From Lactobacillus sp. YT155 (lineage in GTDB: Bacteria; Bacillota; Bacilli; Lactobacillales; Lactobacillaceae), in the NCBI RefSeq assembly GCF_030504545.1, contig NZ_JAUKWP010000004.1, forward strand, positions 62,001 through 126,000: a DNA stretch of 64,000 nt. Reading direction: 5' to 3'. Under the pieces are notes generated by a model. It did not search any database. It saw only the letters and a list, made by a program, of their open reading frames with translations, and was not told where the DNA came from. Below, piece by piece: positions 43,866-52,325 of this stretch; position 1 is the stretch's first letter; every line of letters starts with the position of its first letter. Both the position numbers and the translations under genes were made by a program.

Positions 43866-44780
43866 TCACTTTTCTAAAAATAAATTTACTTTTTTTTCAA
43901 TTTTTTCTAAATAATTACTTGCTCTTATATCGAACCAATCAACTGACATTTGATTATTAAAGTATGTCATTTGTCTTTTGGCAAATCTACGGGTGTTTCG
44001 TTTAATTAATCTCTCGGCTTCTTCCAGTGGATATTCCTCTTCAAAATAACCAAAGAGTTCCTTATACCCGATTCCCATCTGTGCTTGAGGTACTTGCTCT
44101 TTTTTATTGAATAGCATTTTTGCTTCTGCTTCCAATCCCTGTTCAAACATTGCATCCACACGAGAATTGATTCTTTGATAGACTTTTTCGCGGTCATCAG
44201 TTAGACCAATTAATAGAAATTCATTATTCTCATTAGGTTGATCAACTTGATTAGAGAAGGTTTGATTGGTTAACTGATTAACTTCAATCGCCCGAATTAA
44301 ACGTCGTTTATTTTTAGCATCGATTGTTGCTGCACTCTGTGGGTCATTTTCTTTTAACAGCTCGTATAGTTCAGAAGTATTCTTTTGTTCCAATTCTGCT
44401 CTTAAAGCAGTCTCACTTATTCCATCATCTCCGCCGAGATGCATTCCTTTTATCAAGGCGTTCAAATAGAAACCAGTTCCACCTACTACAATAGGGAGAT
44501 GGTCACTGGCGCTAATTTGCTCGATTAAATCATTGGCTTGAGCTTGGAAGTTTTTGACCGAATACGATTCAGTTACTTCACAGATATCAATTAAATAGTG
44601 TTTGACTAATTCTTGCTCTTGTTTAGAAATTTTTGCAGTTCCAATATCTAGTCCTTTATAAACTTGCATGGAGTCACCAGAAATAATTTCACCATTGTAT
44701 TTAAGAGCCAGTTTAATCCCTAAATCACTCTTACCAATAGCGGTTGGACCAAGAATCACGATTACTTTATTTTTTTTCAT
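43866..44780 (-). CDS. miaA: tRNA dimethylallyltransferase MiaA
   Basis: MiaA adds a dimethylallyl group to A37 of tRNAs reading UNN codons. The 304-residue protein has the P loop VILGPTAIGKSDLGIKLA (8-25), SGDSMQVYKGLDIGTAK, HYLIDICEVTESYSV, PIVVGGTGFYLNALI and the late GIGYKELFGY with RNTRRFAKRQMTYFN. All family blocks are present. The start region overlaps nothing; the divergent DUF3042 gene begins 68 bases away. Confidence 0.96.
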   Translation of the reverse strand: MKKNKVIVILGPTAIGKSDLGIKLALKYNGEIISGDSMQVYKGLDIGTAKISKQEQELVKHYLIDICEVTESYSVKNFQAQANDLIEQISASDHLPIVVGGTGFYLNALIKGMHLGGDDGISETALRAELEQKNTSELYELLKENDPQSAATIDAKNKRRLIRAIEVNQLTNQTFSNQVDQPNENNEFLLIGLTDDREKVYQRINSRVDAMFEQGLEAEAKMLFNKKEQVPQAQMGIGYKELFGYFEEEYPLEEAERLIKRNTRRFAKRQMTYFNNQMSVDWFDIRASNYLEKIEKKVNLFLEK

Positions 44781-44847
44781 TGCTTTACCGTTTCAAATAG
44801 TTTTGGAAAATGTTAAACTTTCATTATATCAATTAGGAGGTTCCATT

Positions 44848-45030
44848 ATGAAGAAACACTCATTTGCTAAAGGAGTTTTCGTTGGCGCTGCTGCAACAGT
44901 CGGTGTTCTAGCTGGTGCACTTACAACTTTTAAGAAAACTGTCATTGAACCTGAAGAAAAAGAACTAGAACGTATTGAAGAAAATCGTCTTCGTGCTAAC
45001 AGAAAATCTCTTCATTCACATCAAAGCTAA
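44848..45030 (+). CDS. DUF3042-family small protein
   Basis: A 60-residue protein found mainly in Lactobacillales. One N-terminal hydrophobic segment (FVGAAATVGVLAGALTTF, about residues 11-28) is followed by KKTVIEPEEKELERIEENRL and a basic tail with RANRK. The start at 44848 is fixed by TAGGAGGTTCCATT; the open frame extends upstream but without initiation signals. It is convergent with the rhodanese gene through a shared terminator. It is probably a single-pass membrane protein; no function is known. Confidence 0.88.
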   Translation: MKKHSFAKGVFVGAAATVGVLAGALTTFKKTVIEPEEKELERIEENRLRANRKSLHSHQS

Positions 45031-45046
45031 TATCTAAATAGATTGT

Positions 45047-45078
45047 AAAAAAAGACTTGGATAAATCCAAGTCTTTTT
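45047..45078. terminator. Bidirectional terminator between DUF3042 and the rhodanese gene
   Basis: The stem AAAAAGACTTGGAT/ATCCAAGTCTTTTT with an AA loop and flanking A and T runs serves both strands. Confidence 0.92.
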
Positions 45079-45082
45079 TATT

Positions 45083-45487
45083 TTATAACTTCGTAGTTTT
45101 TTTGGTTTTACCCTTCCAATCTTTGAAATCTTGTTTCAACCAGTGGATATCTTGAAAACCATATTTTCTTAATTTGTTCACAGCACCAATACTGCTATTG
45201 ACTGTACGACCGTATACATAGACTGGCAAATCTTTTCTTAGTTCACCGGCATACATTTTCATTTGTGAATAAGGTAAATTACGAGCACCTAAAATATGTT
45301 TGGAGTCATACTCATCTTTTTCACGAATATCTATCAATTGAGCCTTTCTCATAGTGCTCTCAAAATCTTCTGGCTCCATTGCTCCATTAAGTTGTTTAGC
45401 TTTATAGCGATAATATAACCACTTAGCTCCCCAATATAATAGGAATGCAACCAGTACAGCATCTAAAGCATAAATAAAATTCATCAT
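45083..45487 (-). CDS. Membrane-anchored rhodanese-like protein, catalytic Cys absent
   Basis: A 134-residue protein: one N-terminal membrane helix (about 4-22), a basic linker and a rhodanese fold (about 40-128) with LIDIREKDEYDSKHILGARN followed by LPYSQM. Active rhodaneses carry the thiol in a loop of form VYCRxGxRS; here the loop reads VYVYGRTVNSS, with Gly in place of Cys. It is therefore probably a non-catalytic rhodanese-fold protein. It is last in the unit running from the 5-formyl-THF cyclo-ligase gene, 2 bases after glkA, like Bacillus yqgS/yqhL neighbours. Confidence 0.88.
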   Translation of the reverse strand: MMNFIYALDAVLVAFLLYWGAKWLYYRYKAKQLNGAMEPEDFESTMRKAQLIDIREKDEYDSKHILGARNLPYSQMKMYAGELRKDLPVYVYGRTVNSSIGAVNKLRKYGFQDIHWLKQDFKDWKGKTKKTTKL

Positions 45488-45489
45488 AA

Positions 45490-46467
45490 CTATTCACCCT
45501 TATCGTTTACTAATGAAGCAGCTCCAATAACACCGGCACCATTACCAAGAGTTGCTAATTTTAATTTTGTTGTTTCTCTAACCAATGGGAAAGTATATTC
45601 AATGAAGTAATTATTAACTTTGTCTAGTAGGAATTCACCAGCAGCTGATACTCCACCACCAATAACAATATATTCTGGATTTAATGTATTAGCCATATTA
45701 CCAAGTGCTAATCCAAGATACATGGATACACGATCAACGACTTTGAGTGCTAGAGAATCATTTTCTTTAGCTAAGTCATAAACATCTTTAGCTGAAATAT
45801 CGTCACCATCATCTAATTTAGCCTTTAATTGAGAATCTCCTGAATATTCTTCAGCCATATCTCTGGCAACTCGTACAATTCCAGTAGCTGAGGTAATTGT
45901 TTCAAGACAACCTACCTTACCACAATTACAGTTATAGCCATGAGGATCTACAGTTACGTGACCGATTTCACCAGCACCACCAGCAGTTCCAACAACTAAT
46001 TTACCATTGGTTACAATTCCGCCGCCAACACCAGTTCCTAGAGTAACAAAAACTACATCATCAGCATTTTCACCGGCACCCTTCCAACGTTCACCTAAAG
46101 CGGCAACATTGGCATCATTTTCAACGAATGTTTGAATTTTTGTTCCTTCAGTAATGTCACGAACAGGATAAACTTTCTTATCTTCATCCCAGTTCAAGTT
46201 GAAAGCACCGCTGACAGATCCATCTTCACGATTAACACCGCCAGGTGTTCCCATCCCGATTCCAGAAAAATCTTCTGGTTTCATTTGATAAAGATCCAAG
46301 TGATGATTAATTGACTCAATAATATCTGGGATTATATGGCTACCTTCATCTAAAACGTTAGTTTCTTGGCTCCATTTTTGTTGAATTTCACCATCTTGAT
46401 TCAAAATTGCAAATTTAATTGTTGTACCACCAAGATCAACACCAATTAATTTTTTATCATTTATCAT
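45490..46467 (-). CDS. glkA: ROK-family glucokinase
   Basis: Glucokinase phosphorylates glucose at C6 with ATP. The 325-residue ROK protein has the ATP loop IGVDLGGTTIKFAIL (residues 6-20), GIGMGTPGGVN, ENDANVAALGER, VTLGTGVGGGIV and the zinc site CNCGKVGCLE. The start at the ATG 46467 follows AGGAG with an 11-base gap and overlaps yqgQ by 11 bases. The gluP-yqgQ-glcK order is the Bacillus arrangement, which supports a glucokinase rather than another ROK sugar kinase. Confidence 0.94.
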   Translation of the reverse strand: MINDKKLIGVDLGGTTIKFAILNQDGEIQQKWSQETNVLDEGSHIIPDIIESINHHLDLYQMKPEDFSGIGMGTPGGVNREDGSVSGAFNLNWDEDKKVYPVRDITEGTKIQTFVENDANVAALGERWKGAGENADDVVFVTLGTGVGGGIVTNGKLVVGTAGGAGEIGHVTVDPHGYNCNCGKVGCLETITSATGIVRVARDMAEEYSGDSQLKAKLDDGDDISAKDVYDLAKENDSLALKVVDRVSMYLGLALGNMANTLNPEYIVIGGGVSAAGEFLLDKVNNYFIEYTFPLVRETTKLKLATLGNGAGVIGAASLVNDKGE

Positions 46468-46675
46468 TGTGCTTACGCTCCTGTTGTTCTTCATAGTGAT
46501 GTTCTTTTTTTAAGACGAGTTGGGCCTCTATGTAGTCTTCTTTAGAAAGAATTTGTTGATCATACATTTTTTTCAGTTCAATCGACATTAACTCAATGTC
46601 CCAAATCCTTCTACCGACGTGAACATAAGTCCCGTATCGTTTTAATAATTGTTGTACATCATAAAGTGTTTTCAT
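46457..46675 (-). CDS. yqgQ: YqgQ/DUF910 small protein
   Basis: A 72-residue helical protein with the family signature MKTLYDVQQLLKRYGTYVHV followed by GRRIWDIELMSIELKKMYDQ. Structural work on the Bacillus homologue shows a small helix bundle proposed to bind nucleic acid, but no function is proven. It lies between the rhomboid protease and glucokinase genes and overlaps the latter. Confidence 0.92.
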   Translation of the reverse strand: MKTLYDVQQLLKRYGTYVHVGRRIWDIELMSIELKKMYDQQILSKEDYIEAQLVLKKEHHYEEQQERKHNDK

Positions 46676-46676
46676 T

Positions 46677-47354
46677 TTACCGTACTATGCTTTCTATTCC
46701 GTATGTATAAAGAAACACTACCACTACTAATAATAACAAACTTGAGCCAATTCTTAACAAAAAATCATTCTTTTCTGAGATTTTTTTTGACATGGCAATC
46801 ATTATTAAGAATCCACCGATGGCACCGCCAACATGACCCCAAATATCTACACCACCCAGGAACAAATCAAGGAGCAAATTAATTCCAATTAACACTGCAA
46901 ATTGACGTCCCAAAGCATTCATATACATATTTGAACGGTTGGTATATGCAAGAGCTCCATAAGCTGCAAACATTCCAAACAATGCGGTACTTGCTCCAGC
47001 AGAAATTGTATTAGGATTCCCTAAACCAAAACTGGTTAAATTTCCAACAATTCCGGATACGAAATACAATACAGTGAATCTAACATGACCCAGTGCTTCT
47101 TCTAACTGTGAACCTGCATAATAAAGAATCAAGGAATTAATTAAGATATGAGTGAAACCAATATGGACAAACATCGGCGTAATTAGGCGCCACCACTCAC
47201 CGAGATTAGCAATAGCATAGCTATCCTTTGCCCCAAAGAAGACTAAGGTAGCAACGTTAGTGCTTCCACCCATAATTGTCTCTAATAAAAAGACAACAAT
47301 CTGAATTGTTAGTAATGCATATGTGATATAAGGTGCTCTTTTATTAATAATCAT
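46677..47354 (-). CDS. gluP: Rhomboid-family intramembrane serine protease
   Basis: Cuts transmembrane substrates within the membrane. The 225-residue protein has six or seven helices. The motifs are HIGFTHILINSLILYY (HxxxN-type motif), the nucleophile Ser in AGASTALFGMF and the general-base His in WGHVGGAIGGFL. Unlike Bacillus GluP it has no long N-terminal soluble domain or TPR tail, being just the core. Substrates cannot be told from sequence. Confidence 0.94.
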   Translation of the reverse strand: MIINKRAPYITYALLTIQIVVFLLETIMGGSTNVATLVFFGAKDSYAIANLGEWWRLITPMFVHIGFTHILINSLILYYAGSQLEEALGHVRFTVLYFVSGIVGNLTSFGLGNPNTISAGASTALFGMFAAYGALAYTNRSNMYMNALGRQFAVLIGINLLLDLFLGGVDIWGHVGGAIGGFLIMIAMSKKISEKNDFLLRIGSSLLLLVVVVFLYTYGIESIVR

Positions 47355-47357
47355 TTT

Positions 47358-47912
47358 TTATTCCATTTCACTTGTAATTATTTGCTTTATCGAAATATCA
47401 AAAGAATCAATATCCCATTGAGCTTTGTCATAAAGATGTTTTGAAGTTGCTAAACTGATAGTTGGACTCTTACTTTTTTCTAAAAATCGATCATAGAAAC
47501 CACCGCCAAAACCTAAGCGATAGTTATCAGCCTTAGAAAATGCCAATCCTGGAACAATTATCAAATCAACATTGTCATTACGTTGAGTCGTCCCTTTAGG
47601 CTGCAAGATGTTAAAACTAGTTTCTTCCAACTCCTCAACATCAGTATATTGGTAAAAATGCATTTGCTTAATTTCTAAATCAATTTTAGGAAGAAAAACT
47701 TTCTTTCCCTTTTGAACAATTTCATCAATTATAGGTTGGGTGTTGATTTCAAAGCCAACACTCCAAGTAACAGCGATTGAACTTGCCTTTTTAAATGATT
47801 CATTACTAAACAAGTTGTGATATATATTATCACATTCTTCTTGAAATTTTTCTGTTTTTGAAAATTCATCTAATTGTTGAATTTGTTTTTTTCGAAATGT
47901 TTTTTTATCCAT
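47358..47912 (-). CDS. 5-formyltetrahydrofolate cyclo-ligase
   Basis: Converts 5-formyl-THF to 5,10-methenyl-THF with ATP, salvaging folate. The 184-residue protein has KKTFRKKQIQQL near the start, KKVFLPKIDLEIKQMHFYQY, and the signature DLIIVPGLAFSKADNYRLGF followed by GGGFYDRFL. It lies 3 bases upstream of the rhomboid gene. A terminator-like hairpin separates it from rpmG, 16 bases upstream of its start. Confidence 0.94.
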   Translation of the reverse strand: MDKKTFRKKQIQQLDEFSKTEKFQEECDNIYHNLFSNESFKKASSIAVTWSVGFEINTQPIIDEIVQKGKKVFLPKIDLEIKQMHFYQYTDVEELEETSFNILQPKGTTQRNDNVDLIIVPGLAFSKADNYRLGFGGGFYDRFLEKSKSPTISLATSKHLYDKAQWDIDSFDISIKQIITSEME

Positions 47913-47927
47913 TTTTCACCATTAGCC

Positions 47928-47962
47928 TAAAAAAAAACAACAGGAATCTATCCCGCTGTTTA
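47928..47962 (-). terminator. Terminator-like hairpin after rpmG
   Basis: On the minus strand CAGCGGGA-TAGAT-TCCTGTTG (two wobble pairs) is followed by a run of T residues. It sits 7 bases past the rpmG stop and 16 bases before the next start. Confidence 0.75.
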
Positions 47963-47968
47963 ATTTAA

Positions 47969-48118
47969 TTATTTTGTTTCGCGATGTAAAGTAGCTTTTC
48001 TCTCACGAGGACAATATTTTTTCAATTCAAGTCTATCTGGATTGTTTCTTTTGCTTTTGTTTGATAGGTATGTACGTTCATGACATTCTGTACATTCCAT
48101 TGTAATATGTACGCGCAT
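47969..48118 (-). CDS. rpmG: 50S ribosomal protein L33
   Basis: A 49-residue ribosomal protein: [20 protein letters not shown], then [20 protein letters not shown] and ATLHRETK. Three Cys are present (ECTEC and KYC), the same pattern as Bacillus RpmGA, so zinc binding is at best partial. The start at 48118 follows GAAAGGA. The gene is short but unmistakable. It lies between the PBP gene and the cyclo-ligase gene, and a hairpin ends its transcript. Confidence 0.95.
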   Translation of the reverse strand: MRVHITMECTECHERTYLSNKSKRNNPDRLELKKYCPRERKATLHRETK

Positions 48119-48204
48119 TTTATATCTTTCCTTTCATGACTTTCTAAAATCAACTATTCAAATATATCATGTTTTAACTAGATTTACCAGTCGAAATTAC
48201 GTTT

Positions 48205-50301
48205 TTACTTCATCTCATTTTCTTTGAAATACTCTTCAAAAATTTGTTTAGCAGCAATTGTATTAAAGTGTCCCTTATCATTAGTTAAGTTAGGGAAAAC
48301 AACATTAATAACTATCTCTGGATCATCTGAAGGTGCATAACCAACAAAACTAGAAGTTAAAGTTGATGGTGGATTAGTATTATCAGGATTCTTAGGATCA
48401 TAGAAGAATGATTCCGCAGTACCTGTTTTACCTGAGACCGATGGGTTTAAGCCCTTAAGAGAACTAGCAGTTGTCCAAGCTCCACTACCGTGGGTTACTT
48501 GATACATTCCTTGTTTAACAACACCTATTTCATCAGTTGTTGATCCAACTTTATTAAGTACCTTAGGTGTAGCTGAATAAATAGTTTTTTGTTTTCCATC
48601 TACGTTTGAAGAAATAGACTTAACAATATGAGGTTGAACACGATAACCACCATTAGCAATAGTTGCCATATATTGAACAACTTGAATTGGTGTATAAGCG
48701 TCGTAGTTACCGTAAGCCAAGTCAAGTGCACTACCAACTTTTACAGCTCCATCGTCATTCAATGTAGGACCTTCAATTCCAGATGCTTCACCCGGCAAAT
48801 CAATTCCGGTTTTCACACCTAATCCAAACTGGTTAAAGTATCCTCTCATCTTAGTAAAGATGTCTGGATTCATCGAAATATATTTATTAGGAACATATTT
48901 AGCGTGGCCTTCTAACATTGCCAATTTCATCATGTAGTTATTTGATGAAACTTCCAACGCTTGGGCAGCATTCATTCCCGAAAAAGTTCCAATTGGATAG
49001 ATAGATTTCTTAACTGGTGTTGCTGGTAGATATACCGGTTCATCAGGTAAGTAGTTATTTGATGGTGTAATAACTCCATCCATCAAAGCGCCAAGAACCG
49101 TTGCCGACTTAACTGCTGATCCAACAACAAATGTTCTATTTATAACACCTAACGCATCACTATTGGTTTCACCAGTTTGTGTATTACGGTTAATTCCGGC
49201 CATTGCTAGAATTTCACCGGTCTTAGGATTCATTGCTACTACATATGCCCCGTCAGAATATTGTGTATACCCTGATGCTTGAGCAGATGCATAAGTATTC
49301 TTGAGAATCTTTTCCACTGCTTGTTGGAATTTAGAATCAATTGTTAAATTGATGTTGTCACCAGCTGATCCTTTATAGACTTCCTTAGAATCGGTGACAC
49401 TGTTTTTCGAATTAACTTCAACTTGAGTTTCTCTCTTTGAACCAGAAAGAATTGACTCGTAACTCTTCTCTAAATAACTAGTTCCAACACGATCATTACG
49501 AGAATATCCCTTAGCGAGCAACTCAGTAATTTGATCTTGAGGAAGTCCTTGTTTCTCAGTTGAAACATTACCAACAATGTCTTTAATATCTTCACCTTCT
49601 GGATAACTTCTATTCCAGTCAGTTCCTAGACCTACACCAGGCAGTTGTGATAAATGTTCACTAACTTTGGCAATCTCATTTGTTGAAAGCCCTGAATTTT
49701 TGATAAGTGTAGTTGAAAGTTGATATGAACTACTCATCTTACTAAAAATCATGGCAGAGTTTTTTTGCTGTGGAGTTAATTCAATTCCTTTTTTCTGAAC
49801 AGCTTTTACCATATTGTCATAAACAACACTATTTTCAAGTTGTTCTTTGCCGCTCATTTTTTGATTGCGAGGAAGTTTTTTGTAGATTTTTTGATAGTTT
49901 TTAGTATTTGTTAAGTAATAATCTGCCTCTTGTCTCGGTGTTAAATCAGCTGTATCAACGGTAATCATCTTACTCAAATCATTAGCCACATTGTACATTT
50001 GCTTAGGATTAACATCTGAACTCTTTGTATATGTAACCGCATTTTCGGCTTTGTTAGAGACAATCACTCGCCCCTTAGAGTCATAAATAAGTCCACGAGG
50101 AACTGGGGCTTTAACCACCGATTGATCAGTACGATCAACTTCAGCTTGGAATTTTCCACCATAAACAATCTGTAAATATGCTAATTGAGCAATCAATACA
50201 GCAAACAATACAAAGATAATAAAAAACAAAAGATTCAATCTAAAAGATAAGATTGAACTTGTTTTTTTATGTGTGTTTTTTCGGCGTCTAAAAATCTTCA
50301 A
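48205..50301 (-). CDS. pbpA: Class B penicillin-binding protein (monofunctional transpeptidase)
   Basis: A D,D-transpeptidase that cross-links peptidoglycan, probably during elongation. The 698 residues begin with a basic cytosolic tail, one membrane anchor (about 22-46) and a dimerization domain. The transpeptidase motifs are SAVK (SxxK, near 396), SSN (SxN, near 450) and KTG in VSGKTGTAES (near 624). Its place near rpmG, gluP, yqgQ and glkA matches Bacillus pbpA. The Streptococcus homologue is Pbp2b, so that name is equally fair. Confidence 0.94.
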   Translation of the reverse strand: MKIFRRRKNTHKKTSSILSFRLNLLFFIIFVLFAVLIAQLAYLQIVYGGKFQAEVDRTDQSVVKAPVPRGLIYDSKGRVIVSNKAENAVTYTKSSDVNPKQMYNVANDLSKMITVDTADLTPRQEADYYLTNTKNYQKIYKKLPRNQKMSGKEQLENSVVYDNMVKAVQKKGIELTPQQKNSAMIFSKMSSSYQLSTTLIKNSGLSTNEIAKVSEHLSQLPGVGLGTDWNRSYPEGEDIKDIVGNVSTEKQGLPQDQITELLAKGYSRNDRVGTSYLEKSYESILSGSKRETQVEVNSKNSVTDSKEVYKGSAGDNINLTIDSKFQQAVEKILKNTYASAQASGYTQYSDGAYVVAMNPKTGEILAMAGINRNTQTGETNSDALGVINRTFVVGSAVKSATVLGALMDGVITPSNNYLPDEPVYLPATPVKKSIYPIGTFSGMNAAQALEVSSNNYMMKLAMLEGHAKYVPNKYISMNPDIFTKMRGYFNQFGLGVKTGIDLPGEASGIEGPTLNDDGAVKVGSALDLAYGNYDAYTPIQVVQYMATIANGGYRVQPHIVKSISSNVDGKQKTIYSATPKVLNKVGSTTDEIGVVKQGMYQVTHGSGAWTTASSLKGLNPSVSGKTGTAESFFYDPKNPDNTNPPSTLTSSFVGYAPSDDPEIVINVVFPNLTNDKGHFNTIAAKQIFEEYFKENEMK

Positions 50302-50315
50302 AACAAAATTCCTCG

Positions 50316-50609
50316 TTATTCCTCAATAAATGTATACTTCGGACCATCTAACTCTGGGTCATAATCAATATTTAGATTATACCCTGAAAAGAACCAAATA
50401 TCGCCATGTTCAACAAAAAAAGTGATATTTCTTAAAGTTAATTCGTATTCAGGCTCATCCGGCTTTTTAACTTCCATTCCGATTGAAAAACCTTCGTGAA
50501 CATTAGTTTTTCCATAAACCTTACCGAAGAAATGGATGCCATCACCTTCGTTTAATCCAACTTCATTTACAAACCAATCAAGTGCTTTATCAGAAATATT
50601 AATTTTCAT
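50316..50609 (-). CDS. HesB/YneR-like protein
   Basis: A 97-residue protein of the HesB-like family: MKINISDKALDWFVNEVGL, GDGIHFFGKVYG and HEGFSIGMEV. A-type Fe-S carriers have three Cys, but there is no Cys at all here, so it cannot ligate a cluster in the usual way. This is common in the YneR branch. A TATAAT box at about 50630 on the minus strand, after the greA terminator, may start this gene and the PBP gene. Function is unknown. Confidence 0.85.
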   Translation of the reverse strand: MKINISDKALDWFVNEVGLNEGDGIHFFGKVYGKTNVHEGFSIGMEVKKPDEPEYELTLRNITFFVEHGDIWFFSGYNLNIDYDPELDGPKYTFIEE

Positions 50610-50663
50610 TATATTTTTCCACCCTCTCTTAAATTATAATAAATGATTTTGCCTTAAAATACA

Positions 50664-50690
50664 CAAAAAAGTACTCAAGCGAGTACTTTA
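50664..50690 (-). terminator. Terminator of greA
   Basis: On the minus strand AAAGTACTC-GCTT-GAGTACTTTTTT. The stem overlaps the greA stop codon. Confidence 0.9.
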
Positions 50691-51164
50691 TGCAACTTCC
50701 ACGGATTGAATAGTTACTTTGAACGATCCACCGGGAGTTTGAATTTCAACTTCATCACCAACTTTTTTGCCTAATAATGCCTTGGCAATTGGTGAATCGT
50801 TACTGATTTTACCTGATAATGGATCTGATTCAGCTGAGCCAACAATTACATATTCTTCAGGATCTTCACCTTTTTCAGCAATAGTAACTTTCTTACCAAC
50901 CGAGACTTCATCAGAATCAATGTTTGAAGCATCAATCACTTCAGCATATTGTAGTTGCTCAGTAATTTCGGCAATTTTTGATTCAAGGGTGCTCTGTTCA
51001 TCTTTAGCAGATGAATATTCTGAGTTCTCAGATAAGTCACCGAATCCTCTTGCAATTTTAATACGGTTAATTACTTCAGGTCTTTTTACAAGCTTCAAAT
51101 CTTCAAGCTCTTTTTCTAGTTGTAACTTACCTTCAGCAGTCATTTGAAAACTTTTATGTGCCAT
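50688..51164 (-). CDS. greA: Transcription elongation factor GreA
   Basis: GreA stimulates RNA cleavage by backtracked RNA polymerase. The 158-residue protein has the N-terminal coiled coil with the catalytic-tip acidic pair (RGFGDLSENSEYSSAKDEQS, about 40-59) and the C-terminal FKBP-like domain with PLSGKISNDSPIAKALLGKK. All is typical. It lies 21 bases after mltG, as in many Firmicutes. Confidence 0.96.
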   Translation of the reverse strand: MAHKSFQMTAEGKLQLEKELEDLKLVKRPEVINRIKIARGFGDLSENSEYSSAKDEQSTLESKIAEITEQLQYAEVIDASNIDSDEVSVGKKVTIAEKGEDPEEYVIVGSAESDPLSGKISNDSPIAKALLGKKVGDEVEIQTPGGSFKVTIQSVEVA

Positions 51165-51185
51165 AGTAAATAATCTCTCCTTTTA

Positions 51186-52274
51186 TTATTGGCCTAGAGA
51201 TGCATTAGTTTTTAAGTGTTGTGAATAAGTTTTTGAATAGTAAACTTTACCAGTTTTTAAATTAGCCACAAAATACAGATAGTCTTTATCTCGTTGAGTT
51301 GGATGTAAGACGGCTTTCAATGATGAAACACTAGGATTATTGAAAGGTCCTGGTCCATATCCAGCATTCACATATAAATTATATGGTGAATCAACTGATG
51401 TATCCTTATTAGTTAAACTCTTTTTGTGAGTATTCAAAGCATACATTACCGAAATATCCGATTGAAGTGGCATTTTCGCATCAATACGATTGAAGAAGAC
51501 ACCGGAAATCTTTTGACGATCTTTTTGAGTCACACCTTCACGCTCAATTAAAGAAGATAGCGTTAAGGCTTGTTGAACGGTTAAACCATTCTTCTTAATT
51601 TCTTCATAGTAAGGTGTTAATTCTTGGTTAGATTTAGCAACCATTGAATTAACTAGACTCTTAAGTGTCATCTTTTTAGTTACGTCATAAGTCGCTGGGA
51701 AAAGATATCCTTCTAAGTTATATCTAACATCTTTACTTGCTACTGATGAGCTCAATAATTGTGGATATTTAGCTGCAAGTTCTTTGATATAGTTCTTATC
51801 TTTCATTAACTCAAGGAACTTAGCTTTCGAAAACTTGGTATTTTTTTCAATACTATCACCAATCTGGTCAATGGTAACACCTTCTTTAACAACTACACGC
51901 TTACCGGTAATTGATTCAGAGCTACCACCTTTTTGAAGCATTGAAATTATCTGATCTAATGTCATTGAAGCTTTGAAACTGTAATATCCAGCTTTAAAAC
52001 CTGAGTAATTATGTGCTTTGACATAATAATTAAAAACAGTTGCACTCTTAATGACTTTATTCTTTTGAAGTTGAGCCCCGATCTCACTATTGGAAGAACC
52101 CATCGGAACTTTTACAACAATATTAGTTTTGGCATCTTTATTTAAGGGTTGTAAGGATGAATTAACGTAGTTATATCCGAGAAAACCGATGATGATTAAC
52201 AAGGCAACTACGGCAATAATTACACCACGAACAATTTTATTAGCTTCTTTTTTAGGTCTCTTTTGATCTGTCAA
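51186..52274 (-). CDS. mltG: Endolytic murein transglycosylase MltG
   Basis: MltG cuts nascent glycan strands to set their length. The 362-residue protein has a short cytosolic N-terminus, a membrane helix (about 17-37), a LysM-like domain and the YceG catalytic domain with Glu in LSSLIEREGV and QSDISVMYAL, SPYNLYVNAGYGPGPFNNPS. The catalytic Glu is present. It is coupled to greA. A functional link to the PBP at 48205 in the elongation machinery is likely. Confidence 0.95.
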   Translation of the reverse strand: MTDQKRPKKEANKIVRGVIIAVVALLIIIGFLGYNYVNSSLQPLNKDAKTNIVVKVPMGSSNSEIGAQLQKNKVIKSATVFNYYVKAHNYSGFKAGYYSFKASMTLDQIISMLQKGGSSESITGKRVVVKEGVTIDQIGDSIEKNTKFSKAKFLELMKDKNYIKELAAKYPQLLSSSVASKDVRYNLEGYLFPATYDVTKKMTLKSLVNSMVAKSNQELTPYYEEIKKNGLTVQQALTLSSLIEREGVTQKDRQKISGVFFNRIDAKMPLQSDISVMYALNTHKKSLTNKDTSVDSPYNLYVNAGYGPGPFNNPSVSSLKAVLHPTQRDKDYLYFVANLKTGKVYYSKTYSQHLKTNASLGQ

Positions 52275-52325
52275 GATAATCCTCCGGGATTAATGGATAG
52301 TCGTACTAATTAGAATAGTTAATCA

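Noticed and set aside
44668-44847. Upstream in-frame extension of the DUF3042 gene (frame open from 44668)
   Set aside because: It overlaps the antisense of miaA, has no ribosome binding site, and the ATG at 44848 has a strong one and starts the conserved sequence.
46132-46314. Plus-strand ORFs within glkA, recN, pheT and other minus-strand genes
   Set aside because: No ribosome binding sites and no protein-like composition; the opposite strand holds complete, recognisable genes.
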